A stretch of 64,000 nucleotides of DNA from Martelella sp. HB161492 (GCF_013184775.1 NZ_JAATVV010000013.1:62001-126000); one strand, 5' to 3'. Shown: positions 51,991 through 60,934, numbered from the stretch's first letter. A program made the numbers and translations. The notes: a model not told the origin generated them from the letters alone.

Positions 51991-53678
51991 AGGGTGGCAA
52001 GGGTGGCCTGAAAGGCGTCCTCACCGCGTCTGGGGCTTGCGATAATCCGCCCCGAAGATATCAGTATCAGCCGGTCTGCCATTTCGGCTTCGCGGCGGAT
52101 ATGGGTGGCAATAACGACCGTGCGGTCGTTGCCGGCCCGGCTTAACAGCCGGGTCATGACGTCGCGCGCCGTCGGCCCGTCAAGGCCTTCGGTCGGCTCA
52201 TCCAGGAGCCAGACCGGGGTGTCGCGCAAAATGAGACGGGCAAGCGCCAGGCGCCGGGCCTGACCGCCGGAAAGTCCGAGGCCGCTCTCGCCGAGCTCCG
52301 TGTCGAGGCCGAGCGGCAAAGCGCGGACCGTTTCGCCAAGGCCGGCGGCATCAAGGGCGTCCAGCAAGGTGGCATCGCCCGCCGTCGGAGCTGCAAGCTT
52401 GAGATTGGCGCGCAATGTGTCGCGAAACAGCTCGGTCCGCTGGGTCAGAAGGGTCGTTGGAAGGGCACAGACCAGGCCTTCTTCAGCAATGGTTTCGCCG
52501 GCAAAAAGCGCCATCAGCGAGGATTTTCCAGCACCGCTCGCACCGATCAGGGCGACCTTCTCGCCGCAGGCAATGTCAAGCGACGTGCCGGCAAGAGCGG
52601 GCTTGCGGCGGCCATCATAGTGCTGCGTCACGGCTTTAAGCGAGAGCGCCAGCCCCTCGCGCGGTGTCTGCGGGCGGCTTGCGGGTTCTCCGGCCGCATC
52701 AAAACGGGGGGCGAGCCTGCGTGCCGACAACAGCGTTCGTCCAAGCTCCAGGGCGCCGCGTCTGAGTGCGGCGAAGGGTTCCATGGCGGCAAAGGCCACC
52801 AGCAGCGCAAGGGCTGCCAGCGGCGCGGTAATGGTGCCTGCTGCTGCAAGGCTGGCGCCGGCGATCAGCACGCCGGCCAGAATGAAGGCGGTGACAATGT
52901 CAAAACCCATTCCGGTATTGGTTTCAATGGCATTGAGGGCAAGATCGCTGTCACGCTCACGCCGGTCGGCATCGGCGACCATGCGTTTCTGGTTCTGAAG
53001 GCGTCCTGCAAGGGCCAGTTCGCTTTGTCCGGCAACAAGATCGACCACGCGGGCGCGCAGTGCTTCCTGCGCATGGGCGCGGCGGCGCGCAGGTCTTTCC
53101 GCCGTTCTTGCCGCCAAAAGCGGCAGCGCGAGGCCCGGTAGGACAATGGCAGCGGCGACGCCGAAACCGAGCGGCCAGGACAGGATGCCGAGCACGATCA
53201 GTGCGACAAGTCCGGTCAAAAACGCCACCGCACCGGGCAGGAGCACGCGCAGATAAAGCGAATCAAGCGCGTCGACATCGGCCGTCAGCCGGAAGAGCAG
53301 CCGGGCAGGGCGGAAGGCGAGGGCGCGGGCAGCACCCGGCACGGCGAAACCGCGAAACAGTTTCACGCGCAGGCCAGCCAGAACCCGCAAAGTTGAATCA
53401 TGGGTCTGCAGCCGTTCGAAATAGCGTGCCGCAGTGCGCGACAGGGCGAGGAAACGGATGGCGGCAGAGGGCGCGAAAACGTCGAAGGCGAGAGCGGCCG
53501 TGGCGGAGAGCCCGGCGATGCCGGTGGCCGTGACAAACCAGCCAGACACGCCGAGAAGGGCAATGCCTGCCAGAACCGTGGTTGCGGCCAGCGCGACACC
53601 GGCAAGCAGCCCGAACCGGCGTTCGTTCAGGAACAGCCGGATGACCGGGCCGAGTGGCCTTAATCCACCCCGTCTCAT
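51978..53678 (-). CDS. cydC: Thiol reductant ABC exporter subunit CydC
   Basis: A 566-residue membrane-ATPase fusion, half of the CydDC heterodimer that exports cysteine or glutathione and is required for assembly of cytochrome bd. The membrane domain starts GLLAGVALAATTVLAGIALL. The ATPase has Walker A GASGAGKSS, signature LSGGQARRLALARLI, Walker B VWLLDEPTEGLD and H-loop IATHIRRE. Its ATG overlaps the cydD stop by 4 bp. Confidence 0.94.
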   Translation of the reverse strand: MRRGGLRPLGPVIRLFLNERRFGLLAGVALAATTVLAGIALLGVSGWFVTATGIAGLSATAALAFDVFAPSAAIRFLALSRTAARYFERLQTHDSTLRVLAGLRVKLFRGFAVPGAARALAFRPARLLFRLTADVDALDSLYLRVLLPGAVAFLTGLVALIVLGILSWPLGFGVAAAIVLPGLALPLLAARTAERPARRRAHAQEALRARVVDLVAGQSELALAGRLQNQKRMVADADRRERDSDLALNAIETNTGMGFDIVTAFILAGVLIAGASLAAAGTITAPLAALALLVAFAAMEPFAALRRGALELGRTLLSARRLAPRFDAAGEPASRPQTPREGLALSLKAVTQHYDGRRKPALAGTSLDIACGEKVALIGASGAGKSSLMALFAGETIAEEGLVCALPTTLLTQRTELFRDTLRANLKLAAPTAGDATLLDALDAAGLGETVRALPLGLDTELGESGLGLSGGQARRLALARLILRDTPVWLLDEPTEGLDGPTARDVMTRLLSRAGNDRTVVIATHIRREAEMADRLILISSGRIIASPRRGEDAFQATLATLRPD

Positions 53679-55444
53679 GGGCGCCCCCTCATGTTCAACC
53701 CCTCAAGGATGATGACACGATCCATGCGTTCTGCAAGGACTGGATCGTGGGTTGCAATCACCATGGTCCGCCCGGAGGCGAGCGTCAGCAAGGCCTCGGT
53801 GATTTCGGATGCGGTGGCGCTGTCAAGATGGGCGGTCGGCTCGTCGGCAAGGATAAGCCCTGCCTTTCGGTCGGCCGCAGCACGCGCCAGCGTCAGGCGC
53901 AGCCCCTCGCCACCGGAAAGACCGGCGCCGTTCTCGCCGATCAGCGCGTGGCCATGGGCCTCGGCGGTCGTGTCCAGACGGGCAAGCGTCAGCGCCTGGG
54001 CGACGGCGCCGGCATCGATGTCGGTGCGGCCGAGCCGGATATTGGCGGCAATCGAACCGGCAAAAAGATGCGGTGTCTGGCCGATCCAGGCGATGCGGCG
54101 TCGCAGGGCGCTGGCCGTATCTGATGTCAGGGTCTCGTCATCGATCACGACGGAACCGCGATCGGCTTCAGCAAGACCGGCAATCAGCGACAGAAGCGTG
54201 GACTTGCCGCTGCCGGACGGGCCGAGAATGGCCACATGTTCACCGTCGGCGACGGAGAGGGAAAAATCCTCGAACACCGGGTCGGATGCACCGGCATGGG
54301 TGAAGCTCAGGTGGCGAATGGAAAGACGGGCTGGCCGGGCCGGGACTGCGGCCATGTCGTCCGCATCACCGTCAACCATCTTCAGGCCGCCTTCGGCCAG
54401 CCGGTCGAGCGCTTCAAGCGCTGCGACACCGGAAGCCCGGTCATGCCAGACGGCGGAAAGCATGCGCAGCGGGTCGAAAAAGGCTGGCGCCAGCAACAGG
54501 ATGAACAAGCCTTCGGCAAGGGTGAGCTTGTCGCCCCAGGCGCCAAAGCCGATCTCGCCAAGCAGATGGAAGCCGATATAGGCGGCGGCCATGGCAACGC
54601 CTAGTGCAGAGAAAAGTTCAAGCACCGCAGACGTCAGAAAGGCGACCTTCAGCACGGCCATGGTGCGGATACGCAGGCTTTCGGCGCGCACGCGCAGCCG
54701 GTTTGAAACCATGTCGACGGCATCGAAGGCGCGGATCGTGGCAAGGCCGCGCAGCCGGTCAAGCAGAAAGGCGTTCAGCGTGCCCATATCAGCAAGGTGT
54801 TTTTCCGACGCGGACTGGGCGCTCCAGCCAATCAGCGCCATGAAAACGGGGATCAGCGGCGCCGCCAGCAACAGCACAAGGCCTGCGATCCAGGAGAAGG
54901 GAAAGATCACCGCCAGAATGACCAGCGGCACGATCGAGGCCTTCTTGCGGGCTGTCTGGAAACGGGCGAGATAAGGCACGATATGTTCGGCCTGCTCGGC
55001 GAGGATGCTGGCCGCCTCGCCGGACGGGGCACGGGCGGTATCAAGCGGCGAGCGGTGAGCGATGGCGGCAATCGCGGCGTCGCGCTTTTCGCTGAGGATC
55101 GAGCGGGCCGCGCGATAGGCAAGCCTTGCACCCTGACGCTCCAGCACGGCTTTCACAAGACCGAGAACCAGTACGATCACGGCCATCGGCATCATGTCGG
55201 CAACGGGCTGGCCGCGTGCGATCATGCCAATGGCATTGGCAAGACAGGCAGCCTGCGGCACCCACATCAATTCGGCGAGTGTCTGCAGCCAGGCAGCGGC
55301 GGACAGGCGGCGGCTGGTCGGGGTGGTCTTGGTCTTTTCGCGCCGGCGCCGGGGCGTGCGCGGCTTCTTGCCCGCCTTGCCGGCAATGGCTGCGGGCAAC
55401 TCGAGTGCGACTGTACCGCTGTCGGGGGAAACACGCTGGTCCAT
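53675..55444 (-). CDS. cydD: Thiol reductant ABC exporter subunit CydD
   Basis: A 589-residue membrane-ATPase fusion, partner of CydC. The N-terminus has a basic stretch (KAGKKPRTPRRRREKTKTT) before the first membrane segment. The ATPase has Walker A GPSGSGKST, signature LSGGEGLRLTLARAA (slightly divergent), Walker B LILADEPTAHLD and H-loop ATHDPV. It is first of the structural genes, 3 bp after the regulator, and leads directly into cydC. Confidence 0.94.
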   Translation of the reverse strand: MDQRVSPDSGTVALELPAAIAGKAGKKPRTPRRRREKTKTTPTSRRLSAAAWLQTLAELMWVPQAACLANAIGMIARGQPVADMMPMAVIVLVLGLVKAVLERQGARLAYRAARSILSEKRDAAIAAIAHRSPLDTARAPSGEAASILAEQAEHIVPYLARFQTARKKASIVPLVILAVIFPFSWIAGLVLLLAAPLIPVFMALIGWSAQSASEKHLADMGTLNAFLLDRLRGLATIRAFDAVDMVSNRLRVRAESLRIRTMAVLKVAFLTSAVLELFSALGVAMAAAYIGFHLLGEIGFGAWGDKLTLAEGLFILLLAPAFFDPLRMLSAVWHDRASGVAALEALDRLAEGGLKMVDGDADDMAAVPARPARLSIRHLSFTHAGASDPVFEDFSLSVADGEHVAILGPSGSGKSTLLSLIAGLAEADRGSVVIDDETLTSDTASALRRRIAWIGQTPHLFAGSIAANIRLGRTDIDAGAVAQALTLARLDTTAEAHGHALIGENGAGLSGGEGLRLTLARAAADRKAGLILADEPTAHLDSATASEITEALLTLASGRTMVIATHDPVLAERMDRVIILEGLNMRGRP

Positions 55445-55447
55445 CGC

Positions 55448-56026
55448 TCAGGCCACCTTGCCCTTGTCGCCCTTGGGCGGCTTTCCAAGCGTCATGATCC
55501 GGTCCTTGGTCTCGAGCAGTTTGGTAACCTTGGAGCCAAGGGTGAGCAGGGTCAGCAGCCGTTCGGTCTCGAGCGTCTTGATGTCGTCATACCAGCCGGT
55601 GAGCTGTTCGATCAGGGCGTGCATTTCATGCATGCGGGTCTGGGCATAGCTGTCGGCTGCATCTTCCGGTTCGCGCTGCAATATATCGCGGAGGACGGAG
55701 AGGGTGGGATCGATCTCGCGACGCTTGCGCTCCTCGGCGAGGATCCTCAGAATTGCCCAGACATCTTCCGGGGTGGTGAAATAATCGCGCCGGTCGCCCG
55801 GAACATGGCGCAGGTTCAGCAGTCCCCAGGACTGCAGCTCCTTCAGCCCCATGGAAACATTGGAGCGGGACATCTTCAGCGCTTCAACGATATCATCGGC
55901 AGAGACCGGTTCCGGTGCGATATAGAGGAGGGCATAGATCTGCCCGACCGTGCGGTTGATTCCCCAACGGCTTCCCATCTCTCCGAAATGTAGGACAAAG
56001 TCCTGCGCCATCGGCGACAAAATCAT
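55448..56026 (-). CDS. GbsR/MarR-family regulator of the cyd operon
   Basis: A 192-residue winged-helix regulator of the GbsR group of MarR proteins. The helix-turn-helix is in YIAPEPVSADDIVEALKMSR then SNVSMGLKELQSWGLLNLRH. The C-terminal half is helical (HALIEQLTGWYDDIKTLETE). I choose the ATG at 56,026, six bases after AGGA; a TTG at 56,041 is open but would run into the operator. It is the first gene of the operon regulator-cydDCABX, so it likely controls oxidase synthesis. The signal sensed is unknown. Confidence 0.87.
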   Translation of the reverse strand: MILSPMAQDFVLHFGEMGSRWGINRTVGQIYALLYIAPEPVSADDIVEALKMSRSNVSMGLKELQSWGLLNLRHVPGDRRDYFTTPEDVWAILRILAEERKRREIDPTLSVLRDILQREPEDAADSYAQTRMHEMHALIEQLTGWYDDIKTLETERLLTLLTLGSKVTKLLETKDRIMTLGKPPKGDKGKVA

Positions 56027-56048
56027 ATCCGGTCCTGTCAAATCTGGA

Positions 56049-56068
56049 ATTTCAGTAATTTCTGAAAT
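56049..56068. promoter_or_regulatory. Candidate operator of the GbsR/MarR regulator
   Basis: ATTTCAG (56,049-56,055), a 6-nt spacer TAATTT and CTGAAAT (56,062-56,068) form a perfect 7+7 palindrome 22 nt upstream of the regulator start. Autorepression and control of the whole cyd operon are inferred from the position. Confidence 0.6.
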
Positions 56069-56381
56069 CCTTGTACTGCGTCACCTGATATGTTGCAAGA
56101 GCGTTCCTGCCGGCCATCAAAATGCGCAATCGCGTCCCCCTAATCCTCAAAGGCTTTAGCAGAGCGGCCGCTCCGGTCATTTGATTTATGTCATGCCGCC
56201 TTGAAAAGGCCCGGATCGACTTTGGTCGTGGTTGTGATTTCGCCGCTGCGCTGCAAAAACTGGCTTTTGATATTTTTGCCGCCAAGGCCCGACGTCTCAC
56301 GCCCGCCTTCTCGCGGCGCCCAAAGCTATGGTTCCGGCATCGTTCGGGCAACCATTCTTGAGTATAGGGAGGAGTTCCGGC
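56069..56381. other. Divergent gap between the cyd regulator and the CoA transferase
   Basis: About 310 bp that must carry promoters for both directions. Near the right end GGGAGGAG (56,367-56,374) is the ribosome site of the CoA transferase. I see no repeat, RNA gene or strong known operator other than the palindrome at 56,049-56,068. Confidence 0.5.
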
Positions 56382-57890
56382 TTGGAACAAAGAGTGCGCA
56401 ATGCGAGCCTTCGCGAAAAGATTGTCAGCGCCGGCGAGGCGGCCGCGCTGATTACGGATGGCATGGTGGTCGGCATGAGCGGGTTCACCCGTGCGGGCGA
56501 GGCCATGGCGGTGCCGATGGCGCTGGCCGAGCGGGCCAAGAGCGCTCCCTTCCGTATCACGCTGATGACCGGCGCATCGCTTGGCAATGACCTCGACAAG
56601 ACACTGGCCGAAGCGCACGTCCTGTCGCGCCGCATGCCCTTCCAGGTTGATACGGTGCTGCGTGGTGAAATCAATTCCGGCGAGGTGATGTTCATCGACC
56701 AGCATCTGTCGCAGACGGTGGAATTGCTGCGCACGCGCCAGATCGCGCCGGTCAATGTGGCCGTCATCGAGGCCGTCGCCGTGCTGGAACATGGCGGCAT
56801 CGTGCCAACGACGTCCGTTGGCAATTCGGCCAGTTTCGCCATCCTCGCCGACAAGGTGATTGTCGAGGTCAATACCCATCACCCGCTGTCGCTGATCGGC
56901 CTGCATGATGTCTTTATCCCGGCCCAGCGTCCCTCGCGCAGTCCGATCCCGGTGGTTTCGCCGGAAAGCCGGGTCGGCCTGCCCTATATTCCGGTCCCGC
57001 CGGAAAAGATCGCTGCAATCGTCATCACCGAGAAGCAGGACAGCGCCGCCAAGATCCAGCCGCCTGATGAGGGCACGCGCGCCATTGCCGGCCATCTGAT
57101 GGAATTCCTCGAACATGAGGTGAAGAAGGGCCGGCTCACCAATTCGCTGCTGCCATTGCAGGCCGGCATTGGTGCAATCGCCAATGCGGTGATGAACGGC
57201 TTTCTCGATTCTCCCTTCGAGAACCTGAAGATGTACTCAGAAGTCCTGCAGGACTCGACCTTCGATCTTTTCGATTCCGGCAAGCTCACCTTTGCCTCGG
57301 GCTCGTCGATCACACTGTCCACGCCGATGTATCGCAAGGTCTTTGCCGATCTCGATCGTTACAAGTCACGGCTGATCCTGCGTCCGCAGGAGGTGTCCAA
57401 TCATCCGGAAGTCGTGCGCCGTCTCGGCACGATCGGCATCAATACGGCGTTGGAATTCGACATTTACGGCAATGTGAATTCAACCCATGTCGGCGGCACG
57501 CATATGATGAACGGGATTGGCGGTTCGGGGGATTTTGCCCGCAACGGCTACGCCTCGATCTTCGTCACCAAGGCGCTGGCCAAGGGCGGAGCGGTGTCAT
57601 CGGTCGTGCCGATGGTCTCCCATGTCGATCACAGCGAGCATGATGTCGGCATTGTCGTCACCGATGTCGGCCTTGCGGATCTGCGCGGTCTGGCACCGCG
57701 CGAGCGGGCCCGCTCGATCATCGCCAATTGCGTTGACCCGCTCTACCGCGATGCGCTGAACGACTATTTCCAGCGTGCCTGCCGTCTTGGCGGCCACACG
57801 CCTCATATCATGGAAGAAGCCTTCGACTGGCACATCAATCTGAAGCGCCATGGTTCGATGCTGCCAGGGCTTTCGGTGGCGGCCGAATAA
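56382..57890 (+). CDS. Succinate/acetate CoA-transferase (acetyl-CoA hydrolase family)
   Basis: A 502-residue enzyme of the class I CoA-transferase group. Family marks include MSGFTRAGEAMAVPMALAER near the start, the catalytic Glu region IVVSNHPEVV-type segment EVSNHPEVVRRLGTIGINTA followed by EFDIYGNVNSTHVGG (the Glu in LEFDIYGNVN is the usual nucleophile), and GGSGDFARNGY. It moves CoA between succinate, acetate or propionate. The start is a TTG with a near-perfect GGGAGGAG seven bases upstream; the open frame to 56,328 is not needed. A terminator follows. Confidence 0.88.
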   Translation: MEQRVRNASLREKIVSAGEAAALITDGMVVGMSGFTRAGEAMAVPMALAERAKSAPFRITLMTGASLGNDLDKTLAEAHVLSRRMPFQVDTVLRGEINSGEVMFIDQHLSQTVELLRTRQIAPVNVAVIEAVAVLEHGGIVPTTSVGNSASFAILADKVIVEVNTHHPLSLIGLHDVFIPAQRPSRSPIPVVSPESRVGLPYIPVPPEKIAAIVITEKQDSAAKIQPPDEGTRAIAGHLMEFLEHEVKKGRLTNSLLPLQAGIGAIANAVMNGFLDSPFENLKMYSEVLQDSTFDLFDSGKLTFASGSSITLSTPMYRKVFADLDRYKSRLILRPQEVSNHPEVVRRLGTIGINTALEFDIYGNVNSTHVGGTHMMNGIGGSGDFARNGYASIFVTKALAKGGAVSSVVPMVSHVDHSEHDVGIVVTDVGLADLRGLAPRERARSIIANCVDPLYRDALNDYFQRACRLGGHTPHIMEEAFDWHINLKRHGSMLPGLSVAAE

Positions 57891-57923
57891 TCGGCGCGCC
57901 GCAGGCTCAGCCGAGCGATGACG

Positions 57924-57945
57924 AGGCCCGGTGATCCGGGCCTTT
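57924..57945 (+). terminator. Terminator after the CoA transferase
   Basis: AGGCCCGG (57,924-57,931) and CCGGGCCT (57,936-57,943) pair around a 4-nt loop, followed by TTTGT. It separates the convergent CoA-transferase and MFS genes. Confidence 0.85.
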
Positions 57946-57951
57946 GTCGCA

Positions 57952-59130
57952 TCAGGCGGCTGCCCGGCGGCGGGAGACGGCGAGGGCGGTGAAGATGACC
58001 GCTGTGGTCGGAATGACCAGCCAGTTCATCAGGCTCCAGCCACCCTCAAGATTGACCAGGCTGCCGGCAAGGAAAGAAGCCAGCGCAACCGAACCGAAAA
58101 CGAGGAAATCGTTGAGGCCCTGCACCTTGCCGCGCTCTTCCGATGTATGGCATTCGGTGATCATGGCGGTGGCGCCGATAAAGCCGAAATTCCAGCCGAC
58201 ACCGAGGAAGATCAGCGCGATCCAGAAATGAGCGAGCCCCAGGCCGGTGAGGGCGGAAATGGCGCAAAGCGCCAGGAGAACGAGGCCCGTCATGGCAATC
58301 TTCTCCTTGCCGAAGCGGGCAATGAGCCGTCCGGTGAAGAAGCTCGGGCCGAACATGGCCAGCACGTGCCATTGGATGCCAAGTGCAGCCTCCCCGACAG
58401 TATGGCCGCAGGCGACCATGGCCAGCGGTGCCGCTGTCATGACGAAGGCCATCAGCGCATAGGAGACGACGCCCGTCGAAACCGCCAGAACGAAGCGCGG
58501 GCTGCGGGCGATTTCGCTCAGCGGACGCCCGCCGGAAATCCCTTTCGGTCCGGGTGCAGCCGGCTTGGGGAAGCGCAGTCTCGAAATGACGAGAAGTGTC
58601 AGCAGCGCCAGCACTGACTGGCCGATGAAGCTGCCGGCATAGGGTATGCCGGGCAGGGCATCGCGGGTCCAGATCACCACCTGCGGACCGATGATGGCAG
58701 CGGCAAGCCCGCCGATCATCACGCGTGAAATCGCCTTTGCCTTCATGCCGTCGGCGACTGTATCGGCTGCAGCAAAGCGGAAGCTCTGCACATAGGCATT
58801 GTAGAGACCGGCGGCGACAGTGCCGAGGCAGAACAGCCAGAAGGCCGATGTGACGATGCCCGAAGCGGCGATGAGGCCGCCCATCATGCCGATCAGCGTG
58901 CCGAAGGTATAGCCGAGCCTGCGGCCATAGCGACGCATGATGAATGCGGCCGGCAATGTTCCGGCGGCAACACCGAGATTGAAGAGGCTCACCGGCAACG
59001 TTGCGAGCGTCTGATCCGGTGCGATCAGCTGGCCGACAATGCCGCCGAGCGAAATGACGATCGTCGGTCCGGCGCCGCCCAGAGACTGGGCAAGCGTGAG
59101 GGTGTTCATGTTGCGCCTTGAGGCGTCCAT
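57952..59130 (-). CDS. Major facilitator superfamily transporter
   Basis: A 392-residue inner-membrane protein with about 12 hydrophobic segments. The loop motif FIMRRYGRRLGYTFGTLIGM after segment 2 is the MFS signature, and its counterpart RLIARFGKEKIAM lies in the second half. The segment EERGKVQGLNDFLVFGSVAL is typical of a YcaD/YfcJ-like bacterial subgroup. The substrate is unknown. ATGs at 59,130 and 59,109 are both possible. It lies 29 bp after the ArsR gene and shares its strand, so both are probably one operon. Confidence 0.87.
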   Translation of the reverse strand: MDASRRNMNTLTLAQSLGGAGPTIVISLGGIVGQLIAPDQTLATLPVSLFNLGVAAGTLPAAFIMRRYGRRLGYTFGTLIGMMGGLIAASGIVTSAFWLFCLGTVAAGLYNAYVQSFRFAAADTVADGMKAKAISRVMIGGLAAAIIGPQVVIWTRDALPGIPYAGSFIGQSVLALLTLLVISRLRFPKPAAPGPKGISGGRPLSEIARSPRFVLAVSTGVVSYALMAFVMTAAPLAMVACGHTVGEAALGIQWHVLAMFGPSFFTGRLIARFGKEKIAMTGLVLLALCAISALTGLGLAHFWIALIFLGVGWNFGFIGATAMITECHTSEERGKVQGLNDFLVFGSVALASFLAGSLVNLEGGWSLMNWLVIPTTAVIFTALAVSRRRAAA

Positions 59131-59159
59131 GGGGCAGCTTTCTGGATAGGGCGGCGGGA

Positions 59160-59504
59160 CTATTCGTTTGCCGAGGAGAGGTCGTCTTCCATGCAGGCGA
59201 AATCGGTGGCGCAAAAGGTCTTGTAAAGCGCTGTCACGATGTCACGCGCTGGCGCGCTGTCGATGCGATACCAGATCGTCTGGCCGTCACGACGCCCGGA
59301 GATGAGCTTGTCGCGGCGCAGCAGTGCCAGATGTTGGGAGACGGTGCTATCGCGGATACCAAGAAAATCGGCGAGCTGTCCGACCGAGCGTTCGCTGTCG
59401 ATCAGCTGGCAGAGTATAAGCAGGCGATGCCGATTGCCGAGCGCTTTGAGCAGCTCGCAGGCTTCATTCGCCGCATCTAGCATTTCTTCGCTTTTAATTT
59501 TCAT
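59160..59504 (-). CDS. ArsR-family regulator with a BigR/SqrR-like cysteine pair
   Basis: A 114-residue winged-helix repressor (LKALGNRHRLLILCQL, then SVGQLADFLGIRDSTVSQHL and RRDGQTIWYRI). It has C32 in the ILC segment and C98 in KTFC, 66 residues apart. That equals the spacing of the two redox cysteines C41 and C107 of SqrR, and the surrounding residues match the BigR/SqrR/YgaV pattern. This group senses persulfide or oxidants by forming a disulfide or tetrasulfide bridge. The inferred -10 box ends 8 nt before the ATG, so the mRNA may be nearly leaderless. Confidence 0.85.
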   Translation of the reverse strand: MKIKSEEMLDAANEACELLKALGNRHRLLILCQLIDSERSVGQLADFLGIRDSTVSQHLALLRRDKLISGRRDGQTIWYRIDSAPARDIVTALYKTFCATDFACMEDDLSSANE

Positions 59505-59511
59505 TCTTGCG

Positions 59512-59562
59512 TATTTACGTTTATTTGCATATATTGTCAATGTGGTAAGTGTCATTTGTAAC
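59512..59562. promoter_or_regulatory. Overlapping divergent promoters of arsR and the thioredoxin gene
   Basis: Leftward: TTGACA (59,540-59,535), a 17-nt spacer and TAAATA (59,517-59,512). Rightward: TTGTCA (59,534-59,539), a 17-nt spacer and TGTAAC (59,557-59,562). The two -35 hexamers share five bases, so RNA polymerase cannot occupy both at once. The region is AT-rich and a natural site for the ArsR protein. Confidence 0.65.
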
Positions 59563-59642
59563 GTATGCTTTGATGATCGGCAATGATTGCGGTGCAACTT
59601 TGCCGCAGGGCAATCGTACCGCTTTCTCGAGGAGGATATTAC

Positions 59643-60116
59643 GTGCAGGAGAGCCGGGAACATGGGGTCGAGGCACCAAAGGCAGCAACCGAAATCGTCT
59701 GCAGCCAATGTGGTGCGGTCAATCGTGTTCCGGCGTCGCGCAATGCGGGTGAGGCGCGCTGCGGAAAATGCAGCGAGCCGCTGTTTTCAGCCCACCCGGC
59801 CGATGTGGATGGTCAGATGTTCTCCCGACAGGTGAAGCGCTCGGGCGTGCCTGTGCTTGTTGATGTCTGGGCGCCCTGGTGCGGCCCCTGCCGGATGATG
59901 GCGCCGCAATTTGCCGAAGCAGCCAAGACACTCGAACCCGGTATCCGCCTGATCAAGCTGAATTCGGACAATGAGCAGACGCTTTCCGGCCAGCTCGGCA
60001 TTCGCGGGATTCCCACCATGCTGCTCTATTCAGGGGGCCGCGAGGTGGCACGCACCTCCGGTGCCATGTCATCCACGCAGATCATCGCCTGGGTGCGTCA
60101 GTCTCTTGCGCCATGA
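59643..60116 (+). CDS. trxC: Zinc-finger thioredoxin (thioredoxin 2 type)
   Basis: A 157-residue disulfide reductase. An N-terminal zinc-binding module has C20-x2-C23 and C40-x2-C43 (CSQC and CGKC). The thioredoxin fold follows with the active site WCGPC at residues 79-83 and GIRGIPTMLLYSGG carrying the cis-proline. This layout defines thioredoxin 2. The start is the GTG at 59,643 with GAGGAGG seven bases upstream; the open frame from 59,583 is ignored. It is divergent from the ArsR gene, sharing its promoter region, which suggests redox control. Confidence 0.9.
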   Translation: MQESREHGVEAPKAATEIVCSQCGAVNRVPASRNAGEARCGKCSEPLFSAHPADVDGQMFSRQVKRSGVPVLVDVWAPWCGPCRMMAPQFAEAAKTLEPGIRLIKLNSDNEQTLSGQLGIRGIPTMLLYSGGREVARTSGAMSSTQIIAWVRQSLAP

Positions 60117-60169
60117 GGTCTCGAGCGCCTTGCGTCCATTCGGGCGCACAGGCGAAATTCTGGCTGTCG

Positions 60170-60934
60170 TCAGTGGATGAAGTTTGCGACGGCGAAACCG
60201 TTCTTCTCCAGCTTGTTGCGGACAGCCTGGGCAATCAGCAGCGCTTCCGGCGTGTCGGAATGGACGCAGACAGAGCCCATCGGCGTTTCGATCCGCTTGC
60301 CGGATACGGTGATGATGGCGCCGTCGGACACCATGGCGACGACCCGGTCGCCGGCTTCTTCCGGATCATGAATGAGGGCGCCCTTCTGCCCGCGCGGAAC
60401 CAGGAAGCCGTCATCGGAATAGGCGCGGTCGGCAAAGATCTCCGGCACCACCGTCAGCCCCATTTCCTCACCGATCCGGGCCTGATGGCCAAGTGCGATC
60501 GCCAGACAGATCAGCGCAGGATCAACGGCCTTGATGGCATTGTTGAGCGCGCGCGCCACGGCCTTGTCCTGCTGGGCCAGATTGCCGAGCGCGCCGTGGG
60601 CTTTCACATGGGTGATCGGATGGCCGACATAGTCGGAGACCGCCTGGGCCGCGCCGATCTGATAGGCGACCATGCGTTCGATATCGCCGATCGAATAGGG
60701 GATGTTGCGCCGCCCGAAACCCATGAGATCGGGAAAGCCCGGATGGGCGCCAACGGCGACATTGCGGTCGCGCGCAATCGCGAAGGTCTGGGCCATGATA
60801 TTGGGATCACCGGCATGAAAGCCACAGGCGACATTGGCCGAGGAGACGATCTTGAGCATGGCCGCATCGTCGCCCTTTTCCCAGGCGCCGAAGCTCTCGC
60901 CCATGTCACTGTTGATATCGATCCGCTGGCGCAT
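60170..60934 (-). CDS. pxpA: 5-oxoprolinase subunit A (LamB/YcsF family)
   Basis: A 254-residue protein of the LamB/YcsF family, now known as subunit A of the prokaryotic 5-oxoprolinase PxpABC, which converts 5-oxoproline to glutamate with ATP. The family start DINSDMGESFGAWEKGDDAA and NVACGFHAGDPNIMAQ are intact, with HPGFPDLMGFGRR. The partners pxpB and pxpC are not in this window. It is convergent with the thioredoxin gene. A near-perfect palindrome lies about 50 bp upstream of its start. Confidence 0.94.
   Translation of the reverse strand: MRQRIDINSDMGESFGAWEKGDDAAMLKIVSSANVACGFHAGDPNIMAQTFAIARDRNVAVGAHPGFPDLMGFGRRNIPYSIGDIERMVAYQIGAAQAVSDYVGHPITHVKAHGALGNLAQQDKAVARALNNAIKAVDPALICLAIALGHQARIGEEMGLTVVPEIFADRAYSDDGFLVPRGQKGALIHDPEEAGDRVVAMVSDGAIITVSGKRIETPMGSVCVHSDTPEALLIAQAVRNKLEKNGFAVANFIH

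Noticed and set aside
56181-56194. FNR-like sequence TTGATTTATGTCAT between the cyd regulator and the CoA transferase
   Set aside because: The right half does not match ATCAA and the spacing is off; not enough to claim oxygen control.
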